NCBI GenBank assembly: GCA_030704615.1
Contig: CM060731.1
Location: 95,770,756-95,834,755 of the forward strand
Length of the DNA: 64,000 bases
DNA from: Takakia lepidozioides
Lineage: Eukaryota; Streptophyta; Takakiopsida; Takakiales; Takakiaceae
Reading direction: 5' to 3'
Made by a program: the position numbers and the translations under genes. The notes beneath the pieces are model-generated. The model made no database searches. It was given only the letters and a program-made list of their open reading frames with translations, and was not told the origin of the DNA. Positions 32,380 to 40,599 of the stretch are shown piece after piece. Position 1 is the stretch's first letter, and each line of letters opens with the position of its first letter.

Positions 32380-34645
32380 GAGCTTGCGAGAGGCCTACAC
32401 TCGTATGAGGCGCTTGATAAGTGTGACCCAAGGGGTTACTGAAGCTCAGGCAGTCCAGTTCTGGTATGGAATTTTGGACAAGGAGCTCAAGAGAAGGGTG
32501 CGGGATGCAACCCTGTTACAAGCGGCCCAACCCACATTAGCGGATGTGTTTTTGCTGGCTGAGCGGATTGAGCTCAACATGGTGGAGGAGCGAGTTGTTA
32601 CCATTGGATTTGGCAAGGACATGCCTGCACGAGGTGCAGCTGCCAGCCAACAGGTACAAGGGACTGCCCAACAGCGTGGTCAGGGGGGCAAGGTTGCCCA
32701 ACCCAAGTTCCATGGAGCTTACAGGGGACCTCAGGTGCAGAGGCCCGTGGCATCTTTTGCAGGCCAACAGCAACCAGGGGTGATATGTTGGACATGTGGA
32801 GGACCCCATGTCAAGAGAGATTGCCCAGAGAGTGGCAGAAGGCCGGCACAAGCACAGCCTGCACAGTTGCAGTGTGGGCATTGTGGCAAGTATGGGCATG
32901 GAGATGCCCAGTGTTATGACTTGCACCCTGAGTTGCGCCCAGGCCAGTTCCAAGGGAACAATGGTGGCCGGGGGCGAGGTGGACCAGCCCAGAGAGGACG
33001 AGGTGGTCGGGCACGAGGTGCAGGCCAAGGGCAAGCTCAACATGGCCAAGGACGCGGAGGTCAGGGTGTTGACCAAGACATGGCCAACCGGCTTCAGCAG
33101 CTAGAGCAGAGGCTCGCTGCCATGGCTACAGCTCAGGTGGTACCGGCTCCCAGGCGGGATGGTCCACCTCCTGCTCCTGAGGGAGGACATATGGGAGGCA
33201 TGGGATTCATGTGCGGAGCAGCACTACCACTAGTGCAGGTGGAGTCTGTTGCAGCCGTGACTCGAGGAGCAGCACGAGGTGCAGAGGTGGAATTGGATTC
33301 ACAGCGTGGGGAGGCAAGCCGTCAGGCGAGGCTTCCTCAGTCATTCACATTGGCGGAGACAGTGTCGACGCCATCCATGGCACCTAGTTCTCGCCCGACT
33401 GTTACCGAGGCGGAGGTTACTATGCCATTGGGGAGAGCTACACGTGCAGCACTGACACCTGCTACCAAGGCTAGTGCAGCCGGTGTGTTATTGGGGGCAG
33501 CCACCTCTGTGTGTCAAGCCCCACTGTTCTCGGCAACCATGATTGTGACGTCGGGGGTAAGACCAGCTGCAGTGTTCAGACTAGCAGCAACACTCTGCGA
33601 GAGTGGGGAGGTCACTTCATCTTCTGCGGAGTTACTGGAAGGTGTAGTGGCAGAGGGATCCTCGGATTTGAGGGTCAAGACTGCCACGGCTGCGCCATGG
33701 CAAGCTGCAGCTACCAGGTTGACGGAGCTGCCAGCTAGGCCAGCCTTTGAGCGCGCCATGGTGACACCTGGAGTTGTCTTGTTAGACAACCAGGGAGGCA
33801 TTTTCACTTTGAGTGGACCGGCAGGCAAGAAGTACTGGCCACTGCGGGTCTTGTTGGACTCAGGAGCTCAGCCACTGATGTTGGGCAGAGCTGCTATTGC
33901 AGGTTTGGGCCTCATGGAGGCGGATATGGAGCCTTGTCCTTTCCAGATACAGACATCTCTGGGAGGATCAGAGCAGGCTCGGGGCATGACACGGCGTGAG
34001 TTGGCCATTGGACTACAACCAGATCATTCTATAGATGGCTCAGTGATGCGAGCCAAGGCCATTGTGACAGACGCAGTCTCTTACGATGTCCTTGTTGGTG
34101 GGGCAGTGTTATATCCCATGGGCTTCACCCTGGACTTTTGGGAGGAGTCAGCATCCTACAGGCCTGGATGGCAGTCAGGGGATGGTCGTCATGCACAGCT
34201 CCCTGTGACATTCATTAGGGGTATTGCGGCTGCCCAGCGGGGCAAGCTGCCAACACTAGCCGCCTTTACAGCTGCAGTTAGTTGCCCTGGAGAGTTGCTG
34301 GAATGCAATGCCCATGCAGAGGATGTGCCACCTCCAGCAGAGCAGGATGACATGCATGGTACGGCGGAGTTGCCTGCCATGGTTGCTCACACTCCATTAT
34401 GGGGTACGAGCAAGGATTTGCAGCAGGCTGCTGATGGACGGGTACAACAAGCCTGGGTAGAGGCCTTCGTACCGTCAGGAGAAGAGGAGAGTGCGGTGAT
34501 TGCACCAGGACCACCTCAGTTGTCGCCATTGGACACCACACCTCTTGTGTGGCAGTGCCCGGATGAAGGCATATGCCTTCTGGACTTGTTTGGCGGGATC
34601 AGCACTGGATTGGCTGCAGTACTGCAGGCAGGTGTACGAGTTTGA
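32351..34645 (+). CDS. Polyprotein segment: gag C-terminus, two zinc knuckles, protease, start of C5-MTase
   Basis: The capsid end (AVQFWYGILDKELKRRVRDA) leads to two CCHC knuckles, CWTCGGPHVKRDC and CGHCGKYGHGDAQC, then a Gly/Arg/Gln-rich RNA-binding tract. A long Ala/Thr-rich linker precedes a retropepsin-like core: VLLDSGAQPLMLGRAAIAGL with Asp-Ser-Gly in the active site, and YDVLVGGAVLYPMGF. The segment ends within methyltransferase motif I (CLLDLFGGISTGLAAVLQAG, from about 34570), where TGA at 34643 interrupts the same frame. Protease directly next to a methyltransferase suggests it is cut from the polyprotein. Confidence 0.85.
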   Translation: MQDFQRKSSESLREAYTRMRRLISVTQGVTEAQAVQFWYGILDKELKRRVRDATLLQAAQPTLADVFLLAERIELNMVEERVVTIGFGKDMPARGAAASQQVQGTAQQRGQGGKVAQPKFHGAYRGPQVQRPVASFAGQQQPGVICWTCGGPHVKRDCPESGRRPAQAQPAQLQCGHCGKYGHGDAQCYDLHPELRPGQFQGNNGGRGRGGPAQRGRGGRARGAGQGQAQHGQGRGGQGVDQDMANRLQQLEQRLAAMATAQVVPAPRRDGPPPAPEGGHMGGMGFMCGAALPLVQVESVAAVTRGAARGAEVELDSQRGEASRQARLPQSFTLAETVSTPSMAPSSRPTVTEAEVTMPLGRATRAALTPATKASAAGVLLGAATSVCQAPLFSATMIVTSGVRPAAVFRLAATLCESGEVTSSSAELLEGVVAEGSSDLRVKTATAAPWQAAATRLTELPARPAFERAMVTPGVVLLDNQGGIFTLSGPAGKKYWPLRVLLDSGAQPLMLGRAAIAGLGLMEADMEPCPFQIQTSLGGSEQARGMTRRELAIGLQPDHSIDGSVMRAKAIVTDAVSYDVLVGGAVLYPMGFTLDFWEESASYRPGWQSGDGRHAQLPVTFIRGIAAAQRGKLPTLAAFTAAVSCPGELLECNAHAEDVPPPAEQDDMHGTAELPAMVAHTPLWGTSKDLQQAADGRVQQAWVEAFVPSGEEESAVIAPGPPQLSPLDTTPLVWQCPDEGICLLDLFGGISTGLAAVLQAGVRV

Positions 34646-35590
34646 CGTTACCTGTATGTGGAGAGGGATGAGACTGCATGACGCGTCTCACTGCACCATG
34701 TTGCTCAGTTGGTACAGCAGTACCCTGATTTGTTGCCAGTGTCTGCAGTTCGTGGATACCAACAAGCCTTGCCAGCAGACATTTCGTTGTTGGGGGCGCA
34801 GGATTTGGAGCGGGTTGGCTCCATTGATCTGGTAGTGGCAGGTTGGCCCTGCCAAGGGCATTCATCAGCCGGGCATGGCAATGGATTGCGAGACTCGAGG
34901 ACGGGTCTGTTTTGGGAGATGGTGCGGATTTTGCGCCACTTGCAGCTTCATCAAGCTGTATCTCCAGCATACATCTTGGAGAATGTGCCACTGATGGGTG
35001 ATTCTCGGGCCAGGGTGATGGCCAGTGTGCATCAAGTCTGGTCATGGCTTGGGTCAGCAGTGTTGCTGGATGCAGCAACAGTGGGGTCATGGGCTCATCG
35101 TCCACGGCTATGGTGGACTAACTTGATGCCACCCGCACTGCTCAAGCGTGCATTTGATGGGGTGCAGCGGCCAGCACACCTCACAGTGGATAGCATTTTG
35201 GACACAGGGAGGCAGTCTCAACGTGTGAGACACGATGACCATTCGCCTTTGGTAGTGGTCAACAGGGTGGGTCAACCACGAGCAGCATTACCTACACTGC
35301 TCAGCTTCCTAGGATCCCATGCTTTTCGGGATGGTGGACCTGGCCTCTTGTGGGATAGCCAGTTGCAACAATTAGTGGAGCCCAATGCTGACGAGCGCGA
35401 GCGGGCGATGGGTTTTACCACAGGTACCACGGCGGTGCCATCTCTTTCTGAGGCATCACCTCATCAGGTGTTGGGGCAAGCAATGGATCTCAATTGCTTG
35501 ACCTGGATTATCAGCTTGGCTATGGCTGAGCAGCGCAGAGTACGGAGTACACTTCCCTTCATGGTCTCCCTGCCTACCGAGACGGTATAG
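34570..35590 (+). CDS. C5 cytosine DNA methyltransferase domain of the retroelement
   Basis: Transfers methyl from S-adenosylmethionine to carbon 5 of cytosine in DNA. Motifs in order: I (LLDLFGGISTGLAAVL); after the TGA at 34643, YLYVERDETA; IDLVVAGWPCQGHS with catalytic Cys at 34850-34852 (motif IV); ILENVPLMGDSRARVMAS with Glu at 34979-34981 (motif VI); WAHRPRLWWTN (motif VIII); QPRAALPTLLSFLGS (motif IX); ERERAMGF; and LGQAMDLNCLTWI (motif X position). The target-recognition stretch between VIII and IX is short, about 75 residues. Two in-frame TGA codons (34643, 34679) lie between motifs I and IV, and a TAG at 35588 is private to this copy. Catalytic residues are kept, so loss is recent or the family is maintained elsewhere. 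Confidence 0.88.
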
Positions 35591-35947
35591 GTAGCGAGTG
35601 GGGGTGAGCAGGTGAGGACCACGAGGTGCAAGCCGCATCCATGGCACACGTGGGAGGTGCTCGAGGTTCAGAAGGAGTTGGCAGCCAAGGCGGCGGTGAT
35701 GGATCAGGTTGGGGATTTTTCTCGGATTGAGGAGGTCCTCAAGGATGGGATGATGGGGCAGGATGAGACATTGTCACTGACAGAGGAGGCAGTGGTCACT
35801 GCTCAAGAGGTTGCAGCATAGCAACCACAGGACGCGTCTTCTACCTCTAAGCCTGCTGGACTCAAGGTTGCAGTCACGGAGGACAACTGGGAGCCTGATG
35901 TTGGACCTATAGTCACCGGAGGAGAGAGACGACGTATACGGCGGTTC
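35591..35947 (+). other. Linker with conserved UAG-CAA-CCA between methyltransferase and RT
   Basis: The frame continues through SGGEQVRTTRCK, HPWHTWEVLEVQKELAAK and VTAQEVAA to TAG at 35819-35821, followed by CAA CCA CAG. After the stop the frame goes on (DASSTSKPAG; EDNWEPDVGPIVTGGERRRI) into RT without a new start. Copy 2 has the same stop and the same next six bases. CAACCA fits the CARYYA context known to promote UAG readthrough in plant RNA viruses of the tobamovirus type. Confidence 0.7.
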
Positions 35948-37429
35948 TTGAGGGCTTACAGGAACTGCTTTGCCTTCAGTTTGAAGGACTTAGGAGCACT
36001 GAAGGGTCAAGAGATTCGCATTGAATTGGCTACTGACACGCCAATCTTTCGGAGACCCTATAGATACAGTGACATGGAGAGGTCCTTGATTCAGATGAGA
36101 ACTCAGGACCTTTGGGAGGCTGGTTTGGTGGAGCTATCTGGGGGAGAGTATGCTTCAGCCACAGTGATGCCAGCCAAGAAGGATGTCTTTGGCAATTGGA
36201 CGGAGAGACGTATGTGCGGTGATTACCGGCCTGTAAATCGTCAGACCAAGTCCGATAGGTATGCCATGCCAACACCAGAGGAGATCTTTGATGCCATTGG
36301 GCATGCCAAGGTCTTTAGCATGTTGGATTTACGATCCGGATATCACCAGTTGCCGATCAAGGAGGCGGATAAGCAAAAGACGGCATTCTGGGGGATCAAT
36401 GAGCACGGGAAGGATTGCCTATACCAGTGGCGGTTCTTACCATTTGGGCTTAAGAACGCTCCGGCAGAGTTTCAGAGAGTCATGGACAGGATTCTAGCAG
36501 GGGTGGAGTTTGCTCGGTGCTACATAGATGACATCATCATCTTTAGTGCTACGGTGGAAGAGCATGAGAGACACCTTCAGGGGGTATTTGAGCGCTTGAG
36601 GGCGCACGGATTGAAGTTACATCCGGGAAAGTGCAAGTTTTTCCACAACCAGATTGAGTATCTGGGTCACATGATATATCCTGGAGGATTGGGGGTACAG
36701 CAGACTAAGGTAGAGTCCATTGCACAGGTTCCACGCCCCACGGATATGAGCCGAGTTCGAGCTTTCATGGGGTTAGCAAACTATATACGGTTTGTTAAGG
36801 GATTTAGTGCCATTGCAAAGGCTCTAACCAAGCTGACCAAGGTGGACCAGGAGTGGCAGTGGGAAGATGAGCAAGAACAAGCTTTTCAAGAGCTCAAGGC
36901 GAGGTTGACCTCGGCGCCCATCTTGAGACGACCTATCAGGGGGCGTCCTTTTCAGCTACATACAGATTGGAGCATGCTGGGGCTTGGAGCGGTGCTCACA
37001 CAGGTGGATGATGAGGGAAGAGAGTTCGTAGTGGCTTATGCTAGCCGCTCGAACAACGTTGCAGAGTCTAAGTATAGCTCATATGAGGGAGAATGCTTAG
37101 CTGCAGTGTGGGCCGTGGCACACTTCAGGTGCTATCTATACGGCAATCTCTTCACCCTTGTCACGAATCACCAACCACTCAAGTGGTTGATGGAGTCAGA
37201 CAAGCTTACGGGGAAGCTTGCACGGTGGGCACTCATCCTTCAAGAGTATGACTTTCAGGTGGTGCACCGACCGGGTTTGGTCAATCGCAATGCAGATGGG
37301 TTGAGTCGCAATCCATGCACGAGCCAGCAGGATGACACTGGAGCTCGGTGGCATGGTGAGACGGACGAGGAGATGGTGCCCGGATGGCATGCATCTGCAT
37401 TTCTGTGTATCTTGGCAGCGGAAGGCTAG
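35948..37429 (+). CDS. Reverse transcriptase-RNase H of copy 1
   Basis: Complete [82 protein letters not shown], and catalytic CYIDDIIIFSATVEEHERHL (Y-I-D-D). The connection and RNase H follow: QLHTDWSMLGLGAVLTQVDD, SSYEGECLAAVWAVAHFRCY, FTLVTNHQPLKWLMESDK. In most Ty3 RNases H the last is T-D-H; here it is T-N-H, while copy 2 keeps T-D-H, so this copy has lost a catalytic Asp. Ends at TAG 37427-37429. Confidence 0.92.
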   Translation: MRAYRNCFAFSLKDLGALKGQEIRIELATDTPIFRRPYRYSDMERSLIQMRTQDLWEAGLVELSGGEYASATVMPAKKDVFGNWTERRMCGDYRPVNRQTKSDRYAMPTPEEIFDAIGHAKVFSMLDLRSGYHQLPIKEADKQKTAFWGINEHGKDCLYQWRFLPFGLKNAPAEFQRVMDRILAGVEFARCYIDDIIIFSATVEEHERHLQGVFERLRAHGLKLHPGKCKFFHNQIEYLGHMIYPGGLGVQQTKVESIAQVPRPTDMSRVRAFMGLANYIRFVKGFSAIAKALTKLTKVDQEWQWEDEQEQAFQELKARLTSAPILRRPIRGRPFQLHTDWSMLGLGAVLTQVDDEGREFVVAYASRSNNVAESKYSSYEGECLAAVWAVAHFRCYLYGNLFTLVTNHQPLKWLMESDKLTGKLARWALILQEYDFQVVHRPGLVNRNADGLSRNPCTSQQDDTGARWHGETDEEMVPGWHASAFLCILAAEG

Positions 37430-37447
37430 GTTGGACCTGCAACAGGG

Positions 37448-38617
37448 ATGACTGTAGATCAAGTGTCTGAGGACCCTGAGGCCAGCAATGAGCAAGGTGG
37501 CGCCAAATATATACATGAGGATTCAGTTGTGTTGGACTACCTCCGCACTGGAGACACTGCAGCCACTGTGACTGCCAAGGAGACGGATCGGATCCTACAA
37601 CGAGCCAAGAGGTTCAAGTGGGAGGGGACACACCTGCTCCGAGTGTGGGAGGATGATCGAGTGAGGATTGTGCCTCACCCAACACAGCGGGCACGGTTAG
37701 TGCGGCATGCCCATGAGGAGTTGGGGCATTTTGGGGTGCGACGCACTCATAGTCTACTGCAGGGGCAGTATTGGTGGCGTGGTATGCACACAGAGGTGCA
37801 ACAATTTGTGGCTAGGTGCATGGTGTGTTACAGGGTGCGTGCTTCATTCAACGCCCCTACTCCACAATTGCACCCTCTTCCGATCATGGGATTGGGCTAC
37901 AGGTGGAGTCTTGACTTCGCAGGGCCGTTGCCACTGACCATGCGCCACAACAAGTACGTGTTGGTGATGGTGGAGCACTTCTCCAAGTGGATTGAATTGC
38001 TTCCATTGCCTGATAAGGCTAGTGAGGGAGCTGCGTATGCATTCTTGGATTGTGTGCTTAGCCGATTCGGTGCTCCAGCTGAGGTACTCACGGACCAAGG
38101 GAGAGAGTTCTTGGGGGAGTTTCAGGCTTTGTGTGACAAGGCCTTAATAGACCACCGCACCACTTCTCGGGATCATCCTGAGGCCGATGGCTTGGCAGAG
38201 AGAGTTGTTCAGACAGTAAAGAGGGGTTTGCGCAAGTATGGCTTGCAGAAGGGACACCTAGGAGATTGGGACCTTCAGTTACCCTGGTTAGCCATGGGCT
38301 ACAGGTTTAGCAAGCAAGCATCACTTGCCTCCTTCTCACCATACTTTCTTCTCTTTGGCCGAGAGCCGGATTTGCCTACATCCATTCGCAGAGAAGCTGC
38401 TACAGTTCTTAACCTTGACGATCCGGACGTGTGGGCACGTGCATGTGAGCAGCGTGCAGAGTTGTTCAAGAAAGTCATGCCCATGGCTTTCGAGAACCTT
38501 GTCATTGCACAACATCGTGATACGTTGAGATATGCTACCATACGTGGTGGGGGCTATCGTCCTGGGGTTCGGAGATTCAACCAAGGGTTCGAGAGGTATT
38601 GCCCTCAGGAGTCCTGA
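37448..38617 (+). CDS. Integrase of copy 1
   Basis: HHCC zinc domain: HEELGHFGVRRTHSLLQGQY and FVARCMVCYRVRAS. Catalytic core: YRWSLDFAGPLPLTMRHNKY (Asp), LTDQGREFLGEFQALCDKAL (Asp), HPEADGLAERVVQTVKRGLR (Glu). Same frame as RT, separated only by the stop at 37427. The C-terminal domain is damaged: after GYRPGVRRFNQGF about 75 bases present in copy 2 (coding HPGDYVYLQQTAPTTLDV) are missing. This shifts the frame and ends it at 38617, putting the PHD finger out of frame. Confidence 0.9.
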   Translation: MTVDQVSEDPEASNEQGGAKYIHEDSVVLDYLRTGDTAATVTAKETDRILQRAKRFKWEGTHLLRVWEDDRVRIVPHPTQRARLVRHAHEELGHFGVRRTHSLLQGQYWWRGMHTEVQQFVARCMVCYRVRASFNAPTPQLHPLPIMGLGYRWSLDFAGPLPLTMRHNKYVLVMVEHFSKWIELLPLPDKASEGAAYAFLDCVLSRFGAPAEVLTDQGREFLGEFQALCDKALIDHRTTSRDHPEADGLAERVVQTVKRGLRKYGLQKGHLGDWDLQLPWLAMGYRFSKQASLASFSPYFLLFGREPDLPTSIRREAATVLNLDDPDVWARACEQRAELFKKVMPMAFENLVIAQHRDTLRYATIRGGGYRPGVRRFNQGFERYCPQES

Positions 38618-38883
38618 TCTTGGAGGGTCGGGATGGCATGATTTGGAAGGACCATGTGCGTAATTGCGCGCCATGTCACCTTCCAAATGTTGATGGAAGG
38701 GTTGACCCAAACCTGGCAGTGGTACCTGCAAGTTTGAGGTGCATGTTGTGTGGGTCTGCTAGAGGGGCAGCCACCATGCTGGTGTGTGATCAATGCTCTA
38801 GAGGTTGGCATATGGGATGCTTGACTCCACCTCTTGAGATGGTTCCTGATGGGGATTGGTTATGTCCGCATTGCATTGGATAG
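38618..38883 (+). CDS. PHD finger at the polyprotein C-terminus
   Basis: C4-H-C3 zinc finger: CMLC, 10-residue spacer, CDQC, SRGWHMGC, LTPPLEMVPDGDW, LCPHC, then stop. Spacing matches canonical PHD fingers, which read the histone H3 N-terminal tail. It is preceded by a conserved linker (RDGMIWKDHVRNCAPCHLPN) also present in copy 2. By position it replaces the chromodomain of chromoviruses, so a role in choosing integration sites is a reasonable inference. In this copy it is out of frame with integrase because of the nearby deletion. Confidence 0.85.
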
Positions 38884-39142
38884 TGGAAGTGGATACAACC
38901 ATGGAAGGCTAACAATAAATGCAAGGCCAAGCTACTAGGAGACCAACACACGAGATCCTGACTCAAGTTCACAGATTGCAAGACGGCAACTAACGATGGG
39001 GTTGCTCTTGTACCCGGCCTCTTGGTCTATAGAGTTTGAGTACAATAGGGACAGTGATAGAGGACTTAGTACGGCTGTGGCTATTACATCTTGTAGCTAT
39101 CTGGAGTTAGAGGGACCTAACCACCAGCTAGGGGGGCGATTC
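38884..39142 (+). other. 3' untranslated region and polypurine tract of copy 1
   Basis: No gene seen. The tract GGGGGG at 39131-39136, just before the LTR, matches a run of six or seven G in copy 2 and is the likely plus-strand primer. Confidence 0.65.
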
Positions 39143-39734
39143 TGATATAGCTTTCTAGGATTGTGTGCTTAGATTGTGTGGTGGACAGCGATGTATGTTG
39201 TGGCACGATGCTTAGGTGCACGACAGCTGTCATGGTTTTAGTCATGGTTATCTAGAATTACCTACTTCTAGTTAACTAGGACATTTTAGATATTTATATT
39301 TATATTTTGTGTGTTGGGACTTCATTTGGTCTCACATGCCAAGTGAGGTGTCGAGCCTCACTTGAGACATGGAGATAGGTTTTCCCCTTGTGAGTGTTGA
39401 GGAGGCTCATCTTCTTGTAGTTGAGCCTCCATGAGCTTCTCTCACCTCCATAGCTCTAGGTATTGAGAGAGTGTGTGTTGAGGGCTTTGTAGGGTGGATT
39501 CCTTTAGCAAAGGTGCCCTTGGCTTGACTTAGTTTATGTGATAGAGTGGATTTCACTTGGAAGGACTAGGGCTTGTTCTTCATGTGATTGTTTCATGCTT
39601 TGAGAGCTTTCATTGTCTTCTACTTCTCTCATTTCTCATCTCTTATCATTGTGGTATAGCTTTCTAGGATTGTGTGCTTAGATTGTGTGGTGGACAGCGA
39701 TGTATGTTGTGGCACGATGCTTAGGTGCACAACA
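39143..39734 (+). repeat. 3' LTR of copy 1
   Basis: Starts TGATATAGCTTTCTAGG after the polypurine tract and ends GGTGCACAACA. The 420-base core (39229-39648) is flanked by 80-base direct repeats, 39146-39226 and 39654-39734. Within each element copy the two 80-base repeats resemble each other more than those of the other copy (CTTAGATTGTGTGG here, CTTAGAATGTATGG in copy 2). Confidence 0.75.
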
Positions 39735-40084
39735 TGTATTTGGAGGTTTGCTATTTCATGAGCATGAGCGGCATGAGCGGCATGAGCAGAGTAGTAACAC
39801 TATCGGTTTTCATGAGCAGAAGTACAAATTTCGAAAATAAAAAACAATAAAAAACAATAATTTAATGCAATGTGTCAGAAAAAACAAATATATTATTCGG
39901 CCCCTTGAAGGGAAAATTGCAGTTTTGACAGTTGTGCTCATGATATTTCGTCTTCCGCTCATGCCAATTCCCAGCGACATGTGCAAATATGGCGCCGAAT
40001 TTCGCGGTAATAGGGTCCGTAACCTGAAAAAACGGCGACGTATTTCGCGGCAATAGGTCTCTCTGGCGAAAAATGATGCCGAAT
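39735..40084. other. Spacer between copy 1 and the satellites
   Basis: AT-rich, with the CATGAGC repeats at 39758-39830 and poly-A-rich runs near 39840. No gene seen; isolated CGGCGCCGAATTTCGCGG-like words near 39992 announce the satellite block. Confidence 0.6.
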
Positions 40085-40430
40085 TCCGCGGCTATAGGTC
40101 CCCTCATGACAGGTAATTCGGCGCCATTTTTCCAGTGCATGTTCGGACTTAGCCAGTTTTCGGCGCAAAATAGGGAAATTCGGCGCCATTTTTCCAGACA
40201 CTGTACCAGTGCATGTTGGGACTTAGCCAGTTTTCGGCCCAAAAAAGAGAAATTCGGCGCCATTTTTCCAGACACGGTACGAGTGCATGTTGGGACTTAG
40301 CCAGTTTTCGGCCCCAAAAAGAGAAATTCGGCGCCATTTTCCCAAACACAGGTACCAGTGCATGTTGGGACTTAGCGAGTTTTCGGCCCCAAAAAGAGAA
40401 ATTCGGCGCCATTTTTCCAGAAATGGCCCC
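40085..40430. repeat. 74-base satellite with TTCGGCGCCA, five copies
   Basis: TTCGGCGCCA recurs at about 40115, 40178, 40252, 40327 and 40401, each followed by TTTTCCAG and GGGACTTAGCCAGTTTTCGG-like sequence. It resembles the 95-base satellite at 46.4-47.1 kb, which also has GGGACTTAGCC and TTTTCGG. Noncoding. Confidence 0.85.
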
Positions 40431-40599
40431 ACAACTGCTTCTGTTGGATCTCAGTTTGAATGGAATATTGTTGAACCTTGTCTCCGGAATGCGGCCCCTC
40501 GTCTTTGCGCAATAACTGCCAACGGTATGCAGTCAGAAAGTGGGGGGCCGTCCGGATGATGACGGCTGAAGGGGAGAAGCCGGCACCGTGCCGTCACAT

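Larger units (their letters stand above)
28733..39734 (+). mobile_element. Ty3/gypsy retroelement encoding a C5 cytosine methyltransferase and PHD finger (copy 1)
   Basis: About 11 kb. Order: LTR-derived repeat, 2.5-kb leader, gag with two zinc knuckles, retropepsin-like region, C5-MTase, linker, RT, RNase H, integrase, PHD finger, polypurine tract, LTR. From about 32351 to 38617 everything is in one frame, broken only by stop codons at 34643, 34679, 35588, 35819 and 37427; the 35819 and 37427 stops are shared in position with copy 2. Gag has extra frame changes near 32240-32345 and integrase has a deletion near 38580, so this copy is defective. Cytosine methyltransferases inside retrotransposons have, to my knowledge, been reported in charophytes and dinoflagellates. 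Confidence 0.88.

Noticed and set aside
34599-35105. Minus-strand 168-codon frame opposite the methyltransferase
   Set aside because: Shadow of the clearly conserved sense-strand C5-methyltransferase.
37427-37435. Stop at 37427 as a tobamovirus-type readthrough site
   Set aside because: The following bases (GTTGGA) do not fit CARYYA and copy 2 has TAA with a different context; only the position is shared.
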